A DNA stretch of 63,532 bases, from NCBI GenBank assembly GCA_038924905.1, contig JBCKUK010000006.1, positions 1 to 63,532 of the forward strand, written 5' to 3'. A program made the position numbers and the translations under genes. This DNA is from JBCKUK01 sp038924905. GTDB lineage: Bacteria > Pseudomonadota > Gammaproteobacteria > Burkholderiales > Methylophilaceae. The notes below the pieces were generated by a model, which was not told where the DNA came from, searched no databases, and saw only the letters and a list, made by a program, of their open reading frames with translations. The number at the start of each line of letters is the position of its first letter. The stretch's first letter is position 1. Positions 44,014 through 52,591 of the stretch are shown piece after piece.

Positions 44014-45027
44014 TTATTTGGATAAAGCGTTTGAGAGCAGTTTTGCCGTGATATCCACAATCGGGATCACGCGCTCGTAGGCCATGCGTGTGGGGCCAAT
44101 GACACCCAATGTGCCGACCACTTGGCCATCAGCCTCATAAGGAGCGGTAACCATGCTGCATTCATCAAGTGGCAGGTAACCGGATTCATCCCCAATGAAA
44201 ATCTGGATGCCTTCCGCATGCTGACTGTTGTCCAGCAATTGCATGAGCGATGTGCGGCGCTCGAATACCTCAAATAACTTGCGTAGTGAAGTCACGTTGG
44301 TAGAGAGGTCATCTACCTGCAATAAGTTGCGCTCGCCGGAGATTACTACGCCATTCTTATCATCCAGCGCCTTGCCACTGGCTTCCAGCGCCGCTGCCAT
44401 GAGGCGGGTCATGTCTGTATGCATTTGCGTGAGTTCGTCGTATAATTTTTTCTGCACTTGTTCAAAGGTGCTGCCTGAATAATGCTGATTGAAGAAATTG
44501 CTGGCCTGAGTTAGCTCAGACGCGGTGTAAGGCTTGTCTGTCAGGATAATGCGGTTTTGCACATTGCCATCCGAGGTAACGATGATAACCAGAATGCGCT
44601 TGTCAGAAAGCGGCAAGAATTCAAGATGACGAAAAGCAATACTTTTGCGTCTGGGCATCATCACCACGCCGGCAAACTGGGTCAGGCTGGAAAGCAAGTC
44701 AGCTGCGGAGATAATGAGTTCTTGCGGGTCCGGCGATGACAGTTCATGTTCCAGCCGCTGAATTTCCTGCCTATGTAGCGGCTGCACGGTAAGTAGGGTA
44801 TCAACAAACAACCGATAGCCAAGCTGTGTTGGAATGCGCCCGGCCGATGTGTGTGGGCTGGCAATAAAGCCCAATTCCTCAAGGTCGGACATCACATTGC
44901 GCACGGTGGCTGGGCTGAGATCGAGGCCGGAGCATTTGGATAATGTGCGCGAGCCTACCGGTTGGCCGTCACTGATGTAGTGTTCAACCAGCGTTTTCAG
45001 CAGGATTTGCGCCCTTTTGTCTAACAT
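44014..45027 (-). CDS. hrcA: Heat-inducible transcription repressor HrcA
   Basis: 337 residues. N-terminal winged helix with RAQILLKTLVEHYISDGQPV and SGLDLSPATVRNVMSDLEEL; GAF-like middle; C-terminal YLPLDECSMVTAPYEADGQV and GTLGVIGPTRMAYERVI. It represses groE/dnaK-type genes by binding CIRCE. No CIRCE inverted repeat (TTAGCACTC-N9-GAGTGCTAA) was seen in its own upstream region, so it does not seem self-controlled that way. First gene of the hemH-hldD run. Confidence 0.94.
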   Translation of the reverse strand: MLDKRAQILLKTLVEHYISDGQPVGSRTLSKCSGLDLSPATVRNVMSDLEELGFIASPHTSAGRIPTQLGYRLFVDTLLTVQPLHRQEIQRLEHELSSPDPQELIISAADLLSSLTQFAGVVMMPRRKSIAFRHLEFLPLSDKRILVIIVTSDGNVQNRIILTDKPYTASELTQASNFFNQHYSGSTFEQVQKKLYDELTQMHTDMTRLMAAALEASGKALDDKNGVVISGERNLLQVDDLSTNVTSLRKLFEVFERRTSLMQLLDNSQHAEGIQIFIGDESGYLPLDECSMVTAPYEADGQVVGTLGVIGPTRMAYERVIPIVDITAKLLSNALSK

Positions 45028-45139
45028 TTAGTATCCGGCATGAGCCTCTAAAATGAGATGGGGTTTGGGTTCAACAAAGGAAAATCCTCAGTATTGCTCA
45101 AATTATCGGGCACTGGCTGACATAGCGCAAGCCGACATA

Positions 45140-45915
45140 CTATTTGGCATGCGTGCGTTTAAACGTCAGATAGCAGAGTAGCTTGGTCCAGGGGTTAAGT
45201 TTTTCAATGCCCAGGTATTGCTTGAAAAAATAAAGGCGGCTACTATTGCTCCAGTGCTTGCTATGTCTATTCAGCGTGCCCAGGTCGTAAATAGTGCGCA
45301 AAGCAGGTGTGCGTTTTATGCGGGATTTTTCCAGATCGATGATGGCAACATCCGGATCACCTTGTTCCTGAAAGCGCACAAACAGATGTTTGGGGTAGAG
45401 CGAGCGGTGATAGATGCGGGCATCATGCAACTTGCGTACGGGGTAGATGCGGTTGCACGAACGATGGCGCGCTGTGTTGCAATAGCAGGGCGCTGCTGGG
45501 CGAATAGTTCTTCGGTAACGGTGTCCAGAGGTCGATAACCGACTAATTCTTCCGTTATTAATATGGCGCGTGATTTGCCCTCGACCATTTCGCTGTCAAA
45601 GAATACGGGCGCTGGCATGGCAACGTTGCATGATTGCAGATAGCGCAACATTTCAAATTCGCGCAAAAAAGTGGGCTCACCGCGCAGCGGGTGGCGCCAG
45701 GTTCGGCGAACATGATTTTCCTGACGTTTGAGAAATACCCTCAACTGGTTTCCTGCCTGATCGCTCAGCTCCAGTTGGCAAACACCGCTCCAACCGCCGC
45801 GGCAGTTATTGGGCTCCTCAAACCAGTCTGCACGATATTTCCATATATCGGCAAAGCTGAGCAGGCGATTAAATTCGAGCAATTGCCGCCATTTGGGGGA
45901 AATAAAAGCTACCAA
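45140..45915 (-). pseudogene. InaA/WaaP-like lipopolysaccharide kinase with one frameshift
   Basis: ATG 45915 begins MVAFISPKWRQLLEFNRLLS and runs with kinase features (LRVFLKRQENHVRRTWRHPL with the ATP lysine, LREFEMLRYLQSCNVAMPAP, ILITEELVGYRPLD) to about 45445. There the G4 run at 45440-45443 (C4 in the gene) is one base short; restoring it gives VRKLHDARIYHRSLYPKHLF, VRF and IIDLEKSR in the other frame, ending at 45140. Together about 258 residues, the size of InaA-type LPS kinases. The catalytic loop reads HRSLYPKH, lacking the usual Asp. A read error in the homopolymer is possible. Confidence 0.78.
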
Positions 45916-46055
45916 GGCCGTTCCTATTTTTATACAAGCATCAAGGGCAACAGTTTATCCTGCGCAACAACTATGGGCTATAGAGGCCAGAGAATCGGCA
46001 AGGTTTGGCGTGGTAAACTTATGACTTGCCTGGTCGATATGATTTAATGCCTGCC

Positions 46056-46919
46056 ATGAAAAGCGTATTCAAAAATGTAGCCCTCATCGGCAAATACAAG
46101 AACCCTGAAACCAGGGAGCAAATACTCGCGCTCGCAAAATTCCTGGCTGGTCGTCAAGTTGGTATTTTTGTCGAAGAAAATACCGCATTGCACTGCAAAA
46201 TTAATGATTATAGTGCGGTCAAAATGAGCGCAATCGGCAAAAAAGCCGATCTGGCTGTGGTGTTGGGCGGTGACGGCACCATGTTGTGGGTGGCGCGTGC
46301 GCTGATGGAGGACAATATCCCGCTGATAGGTGTTAACCGTGGACGTTTCGGCTTTCTCACAGATTTAACCGCAGATTCAATGCTGAAAGGCATAGGCAAT
46401 ATTCTGGATGGCGCGTTTGATGCCGAGCAGCGCATGTTGTTGTCTGCTTCTATCTTGCATAACGACAAGGTGATAGGCCAGGGTATCGCCATGAACGACG
46501 TGGTGATCAGTAAAGGCAGTATTGCGCGTTTGATCGAGCTGGAAGTCAATATTGACGGGCAGTTTGTCTATAGGCAGCGTTCCGATGGCTTGATTCTATC
46601 TACCCCCACTGGCACCACCGCCTACTCGCTTTCTGCTGGCGGACCCATTTTGCACCCCACATTGGACGCCATTGCTTTGGTGCCGATTTGCCCGCATACA
46701 TTGAGCAACCGGCCAATTGCGATCAACAGTGCAAGCAAGGTGGAAGTGACACTTATTCAGGCTGAGGATGCATGCATCCATTTTGACGGGCAGCAGCAAC
46801 TGGCATTTCAGCAGGGCGATAAGGTATTGGTGCAGCACGCTGATCAAACGATATCGCTGCTGCATCCGCGGGGATACAGTCACTACGATATGTTGCGCGA
46901 AAAACTGCACTGGGGCTAG
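46056..46919 (+). CDS. nadK: NAD kinase
   Basis: 287 residues from ATG 46056 (MKSVFKNVALIGKYKNPET). Catalytic VVLGGDGTMLWVARALMEDN near residue 65, GVNRGRFGFLTDL near residue 92, and SDGLILSTPTGTTAYSLSAG near residue 178 are diagnostic. It phosphorylates NAD to NADP. ATG 46047 and TTG 46026 are alternative starts in frame; none has a good ribosome site, so the start is uncertain by up to ten residues. recN follows 20 bases later. Confidence 0.95.
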   Translation: MKSVFKNVALIGKYKNPETREQILALAKFLAGRQVGIFVEENTALHCKINDYSAVKMSAIGKKADLAVVLGGDGTMLWVARALMEDNIPLIGVNRGRFGFLTDLTADSMLKGIGNILDGAFDAEQRMLLSASILHNDKVIGQGIAMNDVVISKGSIARLIELEVNIDGQFVYRQRSDGLILSTPTGTTAYSLSAGGPILHPTLDAIALVPICPHTLSNRPIAINSASKVEVTLIQAEDACIHFDGQQQLAFQQGDKVLVQHADQTISLLHPRGYSHYDMLREKLHWG

Positions 46920-46939
46920 TTTGTGCGATGATTTAAGCC

Positions 46940-48607
46940 ATGCTGCAAACCTTATCCATTCGTGATTTTGTCATTGTCGACAAACTCGATCTTGAGTTTG
47001 ATCGCGGCTTCACAGTGCTCACCGGTGAAACCGGTGCCGGCAAATCCATTCTGGTAGATGCACTCTCGCTAGCGCTCGGCGCCAGAGGTGAGGGCGGCAT
47101 TATTCGCGCAGGCTGTGAACGTGCCGAAATCAGTGCGAGTTTTGATATTGCCGCGCTGGCGGGTTTGCAGACTTGGCTACGTGACAATGAGATGCCGGAC
47201 GAGGATCAGCAGCTGCTTGTGCGCCGCGTCATTCACACCGATGGTCGTTCACGTGCCTTTATCAATGGCCTGCCGGCCACTGTTCAACAGCTACGCGATG
47301 TGGGCGAGTTTCTGGTGGATATTTACAGCCAGCACGCCCACCACTCCTTGCTCAAGCAGACCTATCAACGACAAATTCTGGATGAATACGCAGGTTTGAG
47401 CGATCTGGCAACAGATGTCGCTACGCACTACCGCAGCTGGCACGAACTCAATCAGCGCCGCATCGAACTGGAGCGTAACTCGACAACCTTTGCCGATGAG
47501 TTGGCGGTATTACGTGACCAGGTGCGCGAATTGGCCCAGTTGGCACTCTCCAGCGACGAATGGGAGCCATTGCAGCAGGAGCATAGCCGTTTATCACACG
47601 GTGCCAGCCTGCTCGCGGGCGGAGAAGAATGCCGGGAATTATTGAGCGAAGGTGAGTTAGCCGCACTAAGCCAGTTAAGCCAGGTACAACACAAACTGCA
47701 AGGCATGCTCGAGCATGACGCGAGCTTGCAGGAGGCACTGGATACGCTGGATTCTGCAATGATACAACTGGGAGAAACTGACCGTTTCCTCAATCGCTAT
47801 CTGCAGCGCACCGAGCTTGACCCGGAGAGACTGAACGAGGTGGAAGCTCGCATTCAGGCGATACATGGCTCGGCGCGTAAAAACCGCGTGCGGCCAGAAG
47901 AGTTGCCGGAGCTGCTTACCGAGTGGCAAGCACGCATGGCCGAACTGGAGAGTTTTGCCAACGATGGCGAACTGGCAAGGCAGGAAGCCGCAGCTAAAGA
48001 GACTTATACCAGGCTTGCCGAAAAGTTGAGTCAGGGGCGCCATCAGGCGGCTAGTATATTGAGTGAGAAAATCACCGCAGAAATGCAGCGTCTGGCACTC
48101 AAAGGCGGCAGTTTTTCTGCCGCACTAACACCGCAAGAGCCAGCAGTATCAGGGCTGGAAGCGGTTGAGTTTCTGGTCGCTGGCCATGCTGGTGTGGAAC
48201 AGCGCCCCCTGACTAAAGTGGCTTCTGGCGGCGAGCTTTCGCGCATCAGCCTGGCCATTCGGGTAGTGACTGCGCAGAAGGGCGATATTCCCACCATGAT
48301 TTTTGATGAAGTTGACGTGGGGATAGGCGGCGGCGTGGCAGAAATTGTCGGGCAATTACTGAAACAGCTTGGGCTCAAACGCCAGGTGCTGGTAATTACT
48401 CACTTGCCGCAGGTTGCGGCGCAAGGGGCGCAGCACCTCAAGGTAAGCAAAACATTAGTGGGCGGCCATACCTTAAGCCATATTGAATCACTCGGCCAAA
48501 GCGCACGTATCGAAGAAGTGGCGCGCATGCTGGGCGGAGTAGAAATTACTGAGACTACGCGCGATCACGCCAAAGAGATGCTGGGGCAGTTACTCGCAAC
48601 CGGATGA
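46940..48607 (+). CDS. recN: DNA repair protein RecN
   Basis: 555 residues, SMC-like. Walker A GETGAGKSILVDALSLALGA near residue 30; coiled coils about 150-370; C-terminal signature LTKVASGGELSRISLAIRVV near residue 420 and Walker B MIFDEVDVGIGGGVAEIVGQ. RecN acts at double-strand breaks with RecA. The 3' end overlaps the opposing small membrane-protein gene by about 53 bases. Confidence 0.96.
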   Translation: MLQTLSIRDFVIVDKLDLEFDRGFTVLTGETGAGKSILVDALSLALGARGEGGIIRAGCERAEISASFDIAALAGLQTWLRDNEMPDEDQQLLVRRVIHTDGRSRAFINGLPATVQQLRDVGEFLVDIYSQHAHHSLLKQTYQRQILDEYAGLSDLATDVATHYRSWHELNQRRIELERNSTTFADELAVLRDQVRELAQLALSSDEWEPLQQEHSRLSHGASLLAGGEECRELLSEGELAALSQLSQVQHKLQGMLEHDASLQEALDTLDSAMIQLGETDRFLNRYLQRTELDPERLNEVEARIQAIHGSARKNRVRPEELPELLTEWQARMAELESFANDGELARQEAAAKETYTRLAEKLSQGRHQAASILSEKITAEMQRLALKGGSFSAALTPQEPAVSGLEAVEFLVAGHAGVEQRPLTKVASGGELSRISLAIRVVTAQKGDIPTMIFDEVDVGIGGGVAEIVGQLLKQLGLKRQVLVITHLPQVAAQGAQHLKVSKTLVGGHTLSHIESLGQSARIEEVARMLGGVEITETTRDHAKEMLGQLLATG

Positions 48608-48800
48608 AATACGGCAAGGCACAAAGTACCAGGCCAACCAAAACCAGTAACACCGTATTCGCCACGAAATACGGGTAAACCATAAGCCCCAGGCCGCAAA
48701 TCATCGGCATGAACACCCGTTGTTTTTTGCCGTAAATAAAATAACCAAGCCCCGCTGAGCCAAAAATAATTCCCCAGAGAATTTGCGCAGAACTACCCAT
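48555..48800 (-). CDS. Small conserved membrane protein
   Basis: 81 residues with two or three hydrophobic helices: about 5-22 (AQILWGIIFGSAGLGYFIYG), 30-45 and 48-65 (FVANTVLLVLVGLVLCALPY). The motif GYFIYGKKQ after helix one and YPYFVAN between helices look conserved-type. I recognise the pattern of small inner-membrane proteins but no function. Its C-terminus lies antisense in the end of recN, which weakens the exact stop but the membrane part is outside. Fur lies 14 bases upstream on the same strand. Confidence 0.6.
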   Translation of the reverse strand: MGSSAQILWGIIFGSAGLGYFIYGKKQRVFMPMICGLGLMVYPYFVANTVLLVLVGLVLCALPYFIRLRVTAPASLWRDRA

Positions 48801-48814
48801 GAATTTCTAACTGA

Positions 48815-49240
48815 TTAGTTTTTGTAAGGACAGGGCTGCTTGGTGCAATCTGCATAGATGTGCAGTGAGTGGTCATGAACCTTGAAGCCGCGATCCGTTG
48901 CTGCTTTATTCTGGCGTTTTTCAATTTCTTCATCAAAAAACTCTTCTACGCGGCCGCATTGCAGGCACAGGATATGGTCATGGTGGCCGCCCTGATTAAG
49001 CTCAAACACTGCTTTGCCGCTCTCAAAGTGGTGGCGCACCAGTAAGCCGGCCTGCTCAAATTGCGTGAGTACGCGATAGACCGTTGCCAAGCCAACGTCT
49101 TCGCCGGTGGTGAGCAAAATTTTATAAACATCTTCTGCCGACAAATGGCGCTCTGCGCTGTTTTCAAACAGGCTCAGTACCTTAAGTCTGGGCAGTGTGG
49201 CCTTGAGGCCGGAGTCTTTTAATCCCTTGGGTTGAGGCAT
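48815..49240 (-). CDS. fur: Ferric uptake regulator
   Basis: 141 residues. Winged helix with VGLATVYRVLTQFEQAGLLV near residue 50, the Zn/Fe site GGHHDHILCLQCGRVEEFFD near residue 88, and a C-terminal DHSLHIYADC motif. It represses iron-uptake genes with Fe2+ bound. Divergent from bamE, the usual fur neighbour in betaproteobacteria, so the 95-base gap holds both promoters. Confidence 0.95.
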   Translation of the reverse strand: MPQPKGLKDSGLKATLPRLKVLSLFENSAERHLSAEDVYKILLTTGEDVGLATVYRVLTQFEQAGLLVRHHFESGKAVFELNQGGHHDHILCLQCGRVEEFFDEEIEKRQNKAATDRGFKVHDHSLHIYADCTKQPCPYKN

Positions 49241-49304
49241 GGCTGTTGTTCGTTCCGGTTGGGGGTTGCTGTTATAGGGCGGTTATTTAGGGCAGCAAGC
49301 ATCA

Positions 49305-49313
49305 TGGTATATT
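49305..49313 (+). promoter_or_regulatory. Possible extended -10 for bamE
   Basis: TGGTATATT gives a TGn extended -10 with TATATT at 49308-49313, 23 bases before the bamE ATG. The -35 position is poor, as is common with extended -10 promoters. Confidence 0.4.
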
Positions 49314-49335
49314 AGCGCTATTTCCTACCAAAGTC

Positions 49336-50244
49336 ATGGTGATGCGTCATATATTCTTTTTGTCATTCGTAGTGTTATCGCTGTTAAGCGCCTCTTGTAC
49401 TTCCGCTCTGCCTTCGTTTAAGCCTTATAAAATGGACATCCAGCAAGGCAATGTTGTGACATCCAAAATGATGCTGCAATTACGTCCAGGCATGAGCAAG
49501 TCGCAAGTTCGCTTCATTATGGGTACGCCGTTAATCCAGGATACTTTTCATGGCAATCGGTGGGATTATTTCTATCAGATGCGCAAGCAAGGGAAAATTA
49601 TCGAGCAACGCCGCGTGATTCTGGATTTTGAAAACGAAGCCTTATTGCGCGTGAGAGGCGATGTGATTCCTGCGGGTACCGGCGACGGCGTTGCCGAGCC
49701 ATCCACTGGCACTTCACCGGTGAGCAAGCCTGAACAGAAAAAGGGCTTGATGGATAAGCTGCAATTCTGGAAAGGCGACGAAAAGAAAGCGCCTGAACCA
49801 CAATCTGCGCCAGCCGAATTAATGGCTCCAACAGAGCCAGCAGCGCCTAAAGAAATGCCCGCGGCTCCTAAGGAAACACCTGCCGCGCAGCCCGAAGTAG
49901 CACAGCCAGCTACACCGGAACCAGTGCCAGTAGCAGAACCCGCGAAGCCGGAGCCGGTTAAAGCGCTAGAGCCAGCTAAAGTAGAGGTGCCAGTACCTGC
50001 ACCTGCGCCTGTGGCGAAACCTGAGCCAGCGCTAGCTGAAAAACCAATGGCAGAGCCAGTGGTAAAATCTGTAGAAAAAGCTGTTGAAAAACCAATGATG
50101 AAACCGGCAGAAAAGCCAGTGGCAGAACCCAAGGCGGTAGCCAAGCCGCAAGCTGAGCTCAAGCCAGCGCCAGCGCCGCAAAAAGAGCCAGCAGAAGACG
50201 AGCCTGGTTATTTTGAATATATGCTACAAAAGATAGGTTTTTAA
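49336..50244 (+). CDS. bamE: Outer-membrane assembly lipoprotein BamE with long Pro/Ala/Lys-rich tail
   Basis: 302 residues. Signal peptide with lipobox LLSASC near residue 20, then the BamE fold about 30-115: PGMSKSQVRFIMGTPLIQDT and RWDYFYQMRKQGKIIEQRRV. BamE helps BamA insert beta-barrels. Typical BamE is 110-150 residues; here residues about 125-290 form a tail rich in P, A, E, K and V in irregular KPxxxPVAEP-like units, ending DEPGYFEYMLQKIGF. The tail should be extended and periplasmic. ATG 49336 and 49342 both fit. Confidence 0.92.
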   Translation: MVMRHIFFLSFVVLSLLSASCTSALPSFKPYKMDIQQGNVVTSKMMLQLRPGMSKSQVRFIMGTPLIQDTFHGNRWDYFYQMRKQGKIIEQRRVILDFENEALLRVRGDVIPAGTGDGVAEPSTGTSPVSKPEQKKGLMDKLQFWKGDEKKAPEPQSAPAELMAPTEPAAPKEMPAAPKETPAAQPEVAQPATPEPVPVAEPAKPEPVKALEPAKVEVPVPAPAPVAKPEPALAEKPMAEPVVKSVEKAVEKPMMKPAEKPVAEPKAVAKPQAELKPAPAPQKEPAEDEPGYFEYMLQKIGF

Positions 50245-50271
50245 GCCATGAATTCAAGGAAAGACTAAGTA

Positions 50272-51078
50272 ATGTTAAAAGTCGTGATTACCGGTAGCGC
50301 AGGACGCATGGGGCATGCCCTGTTGGAAGGCGTGTTGGCAGACAAGAGTTTTAGCCTGCATGCCGCCATGGATAAGGCCGATAGCCCACAAATTGGTCAT
50401 GATGCAGGCGAGCAACTAGGCAAAATGAGCGGAGTAAGAATCAGCCACAACCTGGAGGCTGCTCTAAAAGGCGCCGACGTATTGGTTGATTTCACGCGTC
50501 CGGAAGCCAGCCTGGAGTATTTAGCCGCCTGCCAAAAAACCGGCGTCAAAATGGTCATAGGCACCACAGGCTTTAGCGCTGCGCAAAAGACACAGATTGC
50601 AGCAGCCGCAAAAAAAATCGCCATCGTGTTTGCGCCCAATATGAGCGTGGGCGTGACCTTGCTGATTAACCTGGTAGAGTCCGCCGCCAAAGTGCTGGGC
50701 GAAGATTACGATGTTGAAATCATCGAGGCGCACCATCGGCACAAAGTAGATGCGCCTTCCGGCACTGCACTACGCCTGGGTGAGGCTGCCGCTAGTGCGT
50801 TGGGGCGTGACCTGGATAAATGCGCGGTCTATGGCCGCGAGGGCAATACCGGCGAGCGGGATGCCAAAACGATTGGTTTCGCCACGATCCGCGGTGGCGA
50901 TATGGTGGGCGATCACACGGTATTGTTTGCAGGCACCGGTGAGTGTGTAGAGCTCACGCACAAGGCTTCGAGCCGCGCGACTTTCGCGCTGGGCGCCCTG
51001 CGTGCGGCTAAGTTCTTGGTCAACAAAAAATCCGGCCTGTTTGATATGCGGGATGTGCTTGGATTAAATCGAAGCTGA
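50272..51078 (+). CDS. dapB: 4-hydroxy-tetrahydrodipicolinate reductase
   Basis: 268 residues. NAD(P) loop VITGSAGRMGHALLEGVLAD near residue 5 and substrate signature EAHHRHKVDAPSGTALRLGE near residue 155 with the catalytic His pair and Lys. It reduces the dipicolinate precursor in lysine and meso-DAP synthesis. It follows bamE by 27 bases, a common betaproteobacterial order (fur-bamE-dapB-carA). Confidence 0.96.
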   Translation: MLKVVITGSAGRMGHALLEGVLADKSFSLHAAMDKADSPQIGHDAGEQLGKMSGVRISHNLEAALKGADVLVDFTRPEASLEYLAACQKTGVKMVIGTTGFSAAQKTQIAAAAKKIAIVFAPNMSVGVTLLINLVESAAKVLGEDYDVEIIEAHHRHKVDAPSGTALRLGEAAASALGRDLDKCAVYGREGNTGERDAKTIGFATIRGGDMVGDHTVLFAGTGECVELTHKASSRATFALGALRAAKFLVNKKSGLFDMRDVLGLNRS

Positions 51079-51109
51079 CTCCTTTAGAATCTATTATTAA
51101 ATTAATCTA

Positions 51110-51229
51110 GGGGCTGTCCTAGATAACACCTAAAATGTTATAAAGGGCGGCATGAGAAAGAGCAGACTCAATCAGCAAAAACAAGCGCGATTAATTGAAC
51201 ATTTTGTAGCAGGCACAACCGCACGCTGT
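51110..51229 (+). mobile_element. IS1595-family 5' remnant
   Basis: End sequence GGGGCTGTCCTAGATAAC followed by ATG 51152 and MRKSRLNQQKQARLIEHFVA then GTTARC, the N-terminus of IS1595-family transposases. After about 26 codons the family sequence ends and the frame closes at 51268. No right end seen. It separates dapB from the carA promoter. Confidence 0.7.
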
Positions 51230-51319
51230 TTTACACACGAGTTAGCGCACTGCTACGCGAGGCCGTGAATAATGACAAAATTTAACCAGTAGGAAGTACA
51301 TATTTGCGCTAAAAGCGCA

Positions 51320-51348
51320 TTGATGACGAGGCCGCTTTAGGCTATAAT
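51320..51348 (+). promoter_or_regulatory. Strong sigma-70 type promoter for carA
   Basis: -35 TTGATG (51320-51325), exact 17-base spacer, -10 TATAAT (51343-51348). Transcription would start near 51355, just before the leader hairpin. Confidence 0.8.
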
Positions 51349-51360
51349 TCGTCAATTACC

Positions 51361-51390
51361 AAGCGGGAAGAGTACACACTCCTCCCGCTT
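51361..51390 (+). promoter_or_regulatory. carA leader hairpin (possible attenuator or mRNA stabiliser)
   Basis: AAGCGGGAAGAGT (51361-51373), loop ACAC, ACTCCTCCCGCTT (51378-51390): a 13-bp stem with one mismatch, placed about 6 bases after the predicted start of transcription. No U run follows directly, so it is not a clean terminator. Position suggests control of carAB by RNA structure. Confidence 0.6.
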
Positions 51391-51442
51391 TGCACATCCG
51401 CCATCAGAAGTGCATAAAGCCAATAATTACAAGGGGTTAGAA

Positions 51443-52591
51443 TTGACACAAAGCCTGCCAGCCATGCTTGTTCTTGCGGATGGGACAGTGTTTCGTGGTA
51501 TTTCAATTGGCGCAAAAGGGCATACCGTCGGTGAAGTGGTTTTCAACACTTCCATGACCGGCTACCAGGAAATTCTCACCGACCCTTCCTACGCCGAACA
51601 AATTGTCACCTTGACCTATCCGCATATCGGCAACACCGGTGTGAATGCCGAAGATGTGGAGTCGGGTAAAATTTACGCTAGCGGTTTGATCATTCGCGAT
51701 TTACCGCTGACACAAAGCAACTGGCGCAGCGAACAAACACTATCTGATTATCTGACAGCCAATAAAGTAGTGGCGATTGCCGATATTGATACGCGCAAAC
51801 TCACACGCATTTTGCGTGAGAATGGCGCTCAGGCAGGCTGCATCATCGCCGGTAAAGACGCTGTGAAAGATTTGGCCGAGGCCAAGGCGTTGAAATTGGC
51901 ACAAGCATTCCCCGGATTATCCGGCATGGATTTGGCCAAGGTGGTGAGCTGCGAAAAGGCTTACAGCTTTAATGAAGGTGTGTGGGCGCTTGGCAGTGGG
52001 TATGCCAAAGCACCGGAACCGCAATTCAACGTCGTCGCTTTTGATTACGGCGTCAAGCGTAATATTTTGCGTATCCTCACTTCGCGCGGCTGTAAGGTTA
52101 CCGTGTTGCCAGCGCAGGCGACAGCTAAAGAAGCGCTGGCCCTGAAACCCGACGGCATATTCCTGTCCAATGGCCCGGGCGACCCAGAGCCATGCGACTA
52201 TGCGATTTCTGCAATCAAAACACTGGTTGATACCGGCATCCCGGTGTTTGGTATTTGTCTGGGCCATCAGTTGCTGTGCCTGGCCAGTGGTGCCAAGACC
52301 ATCAAGATGAAGTTTGGTCACCATGGTGCCAACCATCCGGTGCAGGACATGGACGACAAACGGGTCTTTATCACCAGCCAGAATCACGGTTTTGCAGTTG
52401 ATCCGGTCACCTTGCCAGCCAATGTGCGTGTGACCCATGTATCGTTGTTTGACGGTAGCCTGCAAGGCATTGCCCGTACAGATAAACCGGCTTTCAGCTT
52501 CCAGGGGCATCCTGAAGCCAGCCCCGGCCCGCATGAAATGAGTTATTTGTTCGATAAATTTATCAAGATGATGCAACAACATAAAGCATGA
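51443..52591 (+). CDS. carA: Carbamoyl-phosphate synthase small subunit (glutaminase)
   Basis: 382 residues from TTG 51443, chosen because AAGGGG lies 7 bases upstream and the protein then opens MTQSLPAMLVLADGTVFRGI, as family members do. A GTG at 51410 in frame would add 11 residues. Glutaminase triad: Cys in VFGICLGHQLLCLA near residue 270, His/Glu in FQGHPEASPGPHE near residue 353. It releases ammonia from glutamine for CarB in pyrimidine and arginine synthesis. It has its own promoter and leader. Confidence 0.95.
   Translation: MTQSLPAMLVLADGTVFRGISIGAKGHTVGEVVFNTSMTGYQEILTDPSYAEQIVTLTYPHIGNTGVNAEDVESGKIYASGLIIRDLPLTQSNWRSEQTLSDYLTANKVVAIADIDTRKLTRILRENGAQAGCIIAGKDAVKDLAEAKALKLAQAFPGLSGMDLAKVVSCEKAYSFNEGVWALGSGYAKAPEPQFNVVAFDYGVKRNILRILTSRGCKVTVLPAQATAKEALALKPDGIFLSNGPGDPEPCDYAISAIKTLVDTGIPVFGICLGHQLLCLASGAKTIKMKFGHHGANHPVQDMDDKRVFITSQNHGFAVDPVTLPANVRVTHVSLFDGSLQGIARTDKPAFSFQGHPEASPGPHEMSYLFDKFIKMMQQHKA

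Noticed and set aside
45028..45139. CIRCE operator upstream of hrcA
   Set aside because: No TTAGCACTC/GAGTGCTAA inverted repeat is present in the spacer.
49575..50162. 195-codon Gly/Ser/Ala-rich open frame opposite bamE
   Set aside because: It is the mirror of the low-complexity Pro/Ala/Lys tail of BamE; such repeats open long antisense frames by composition.
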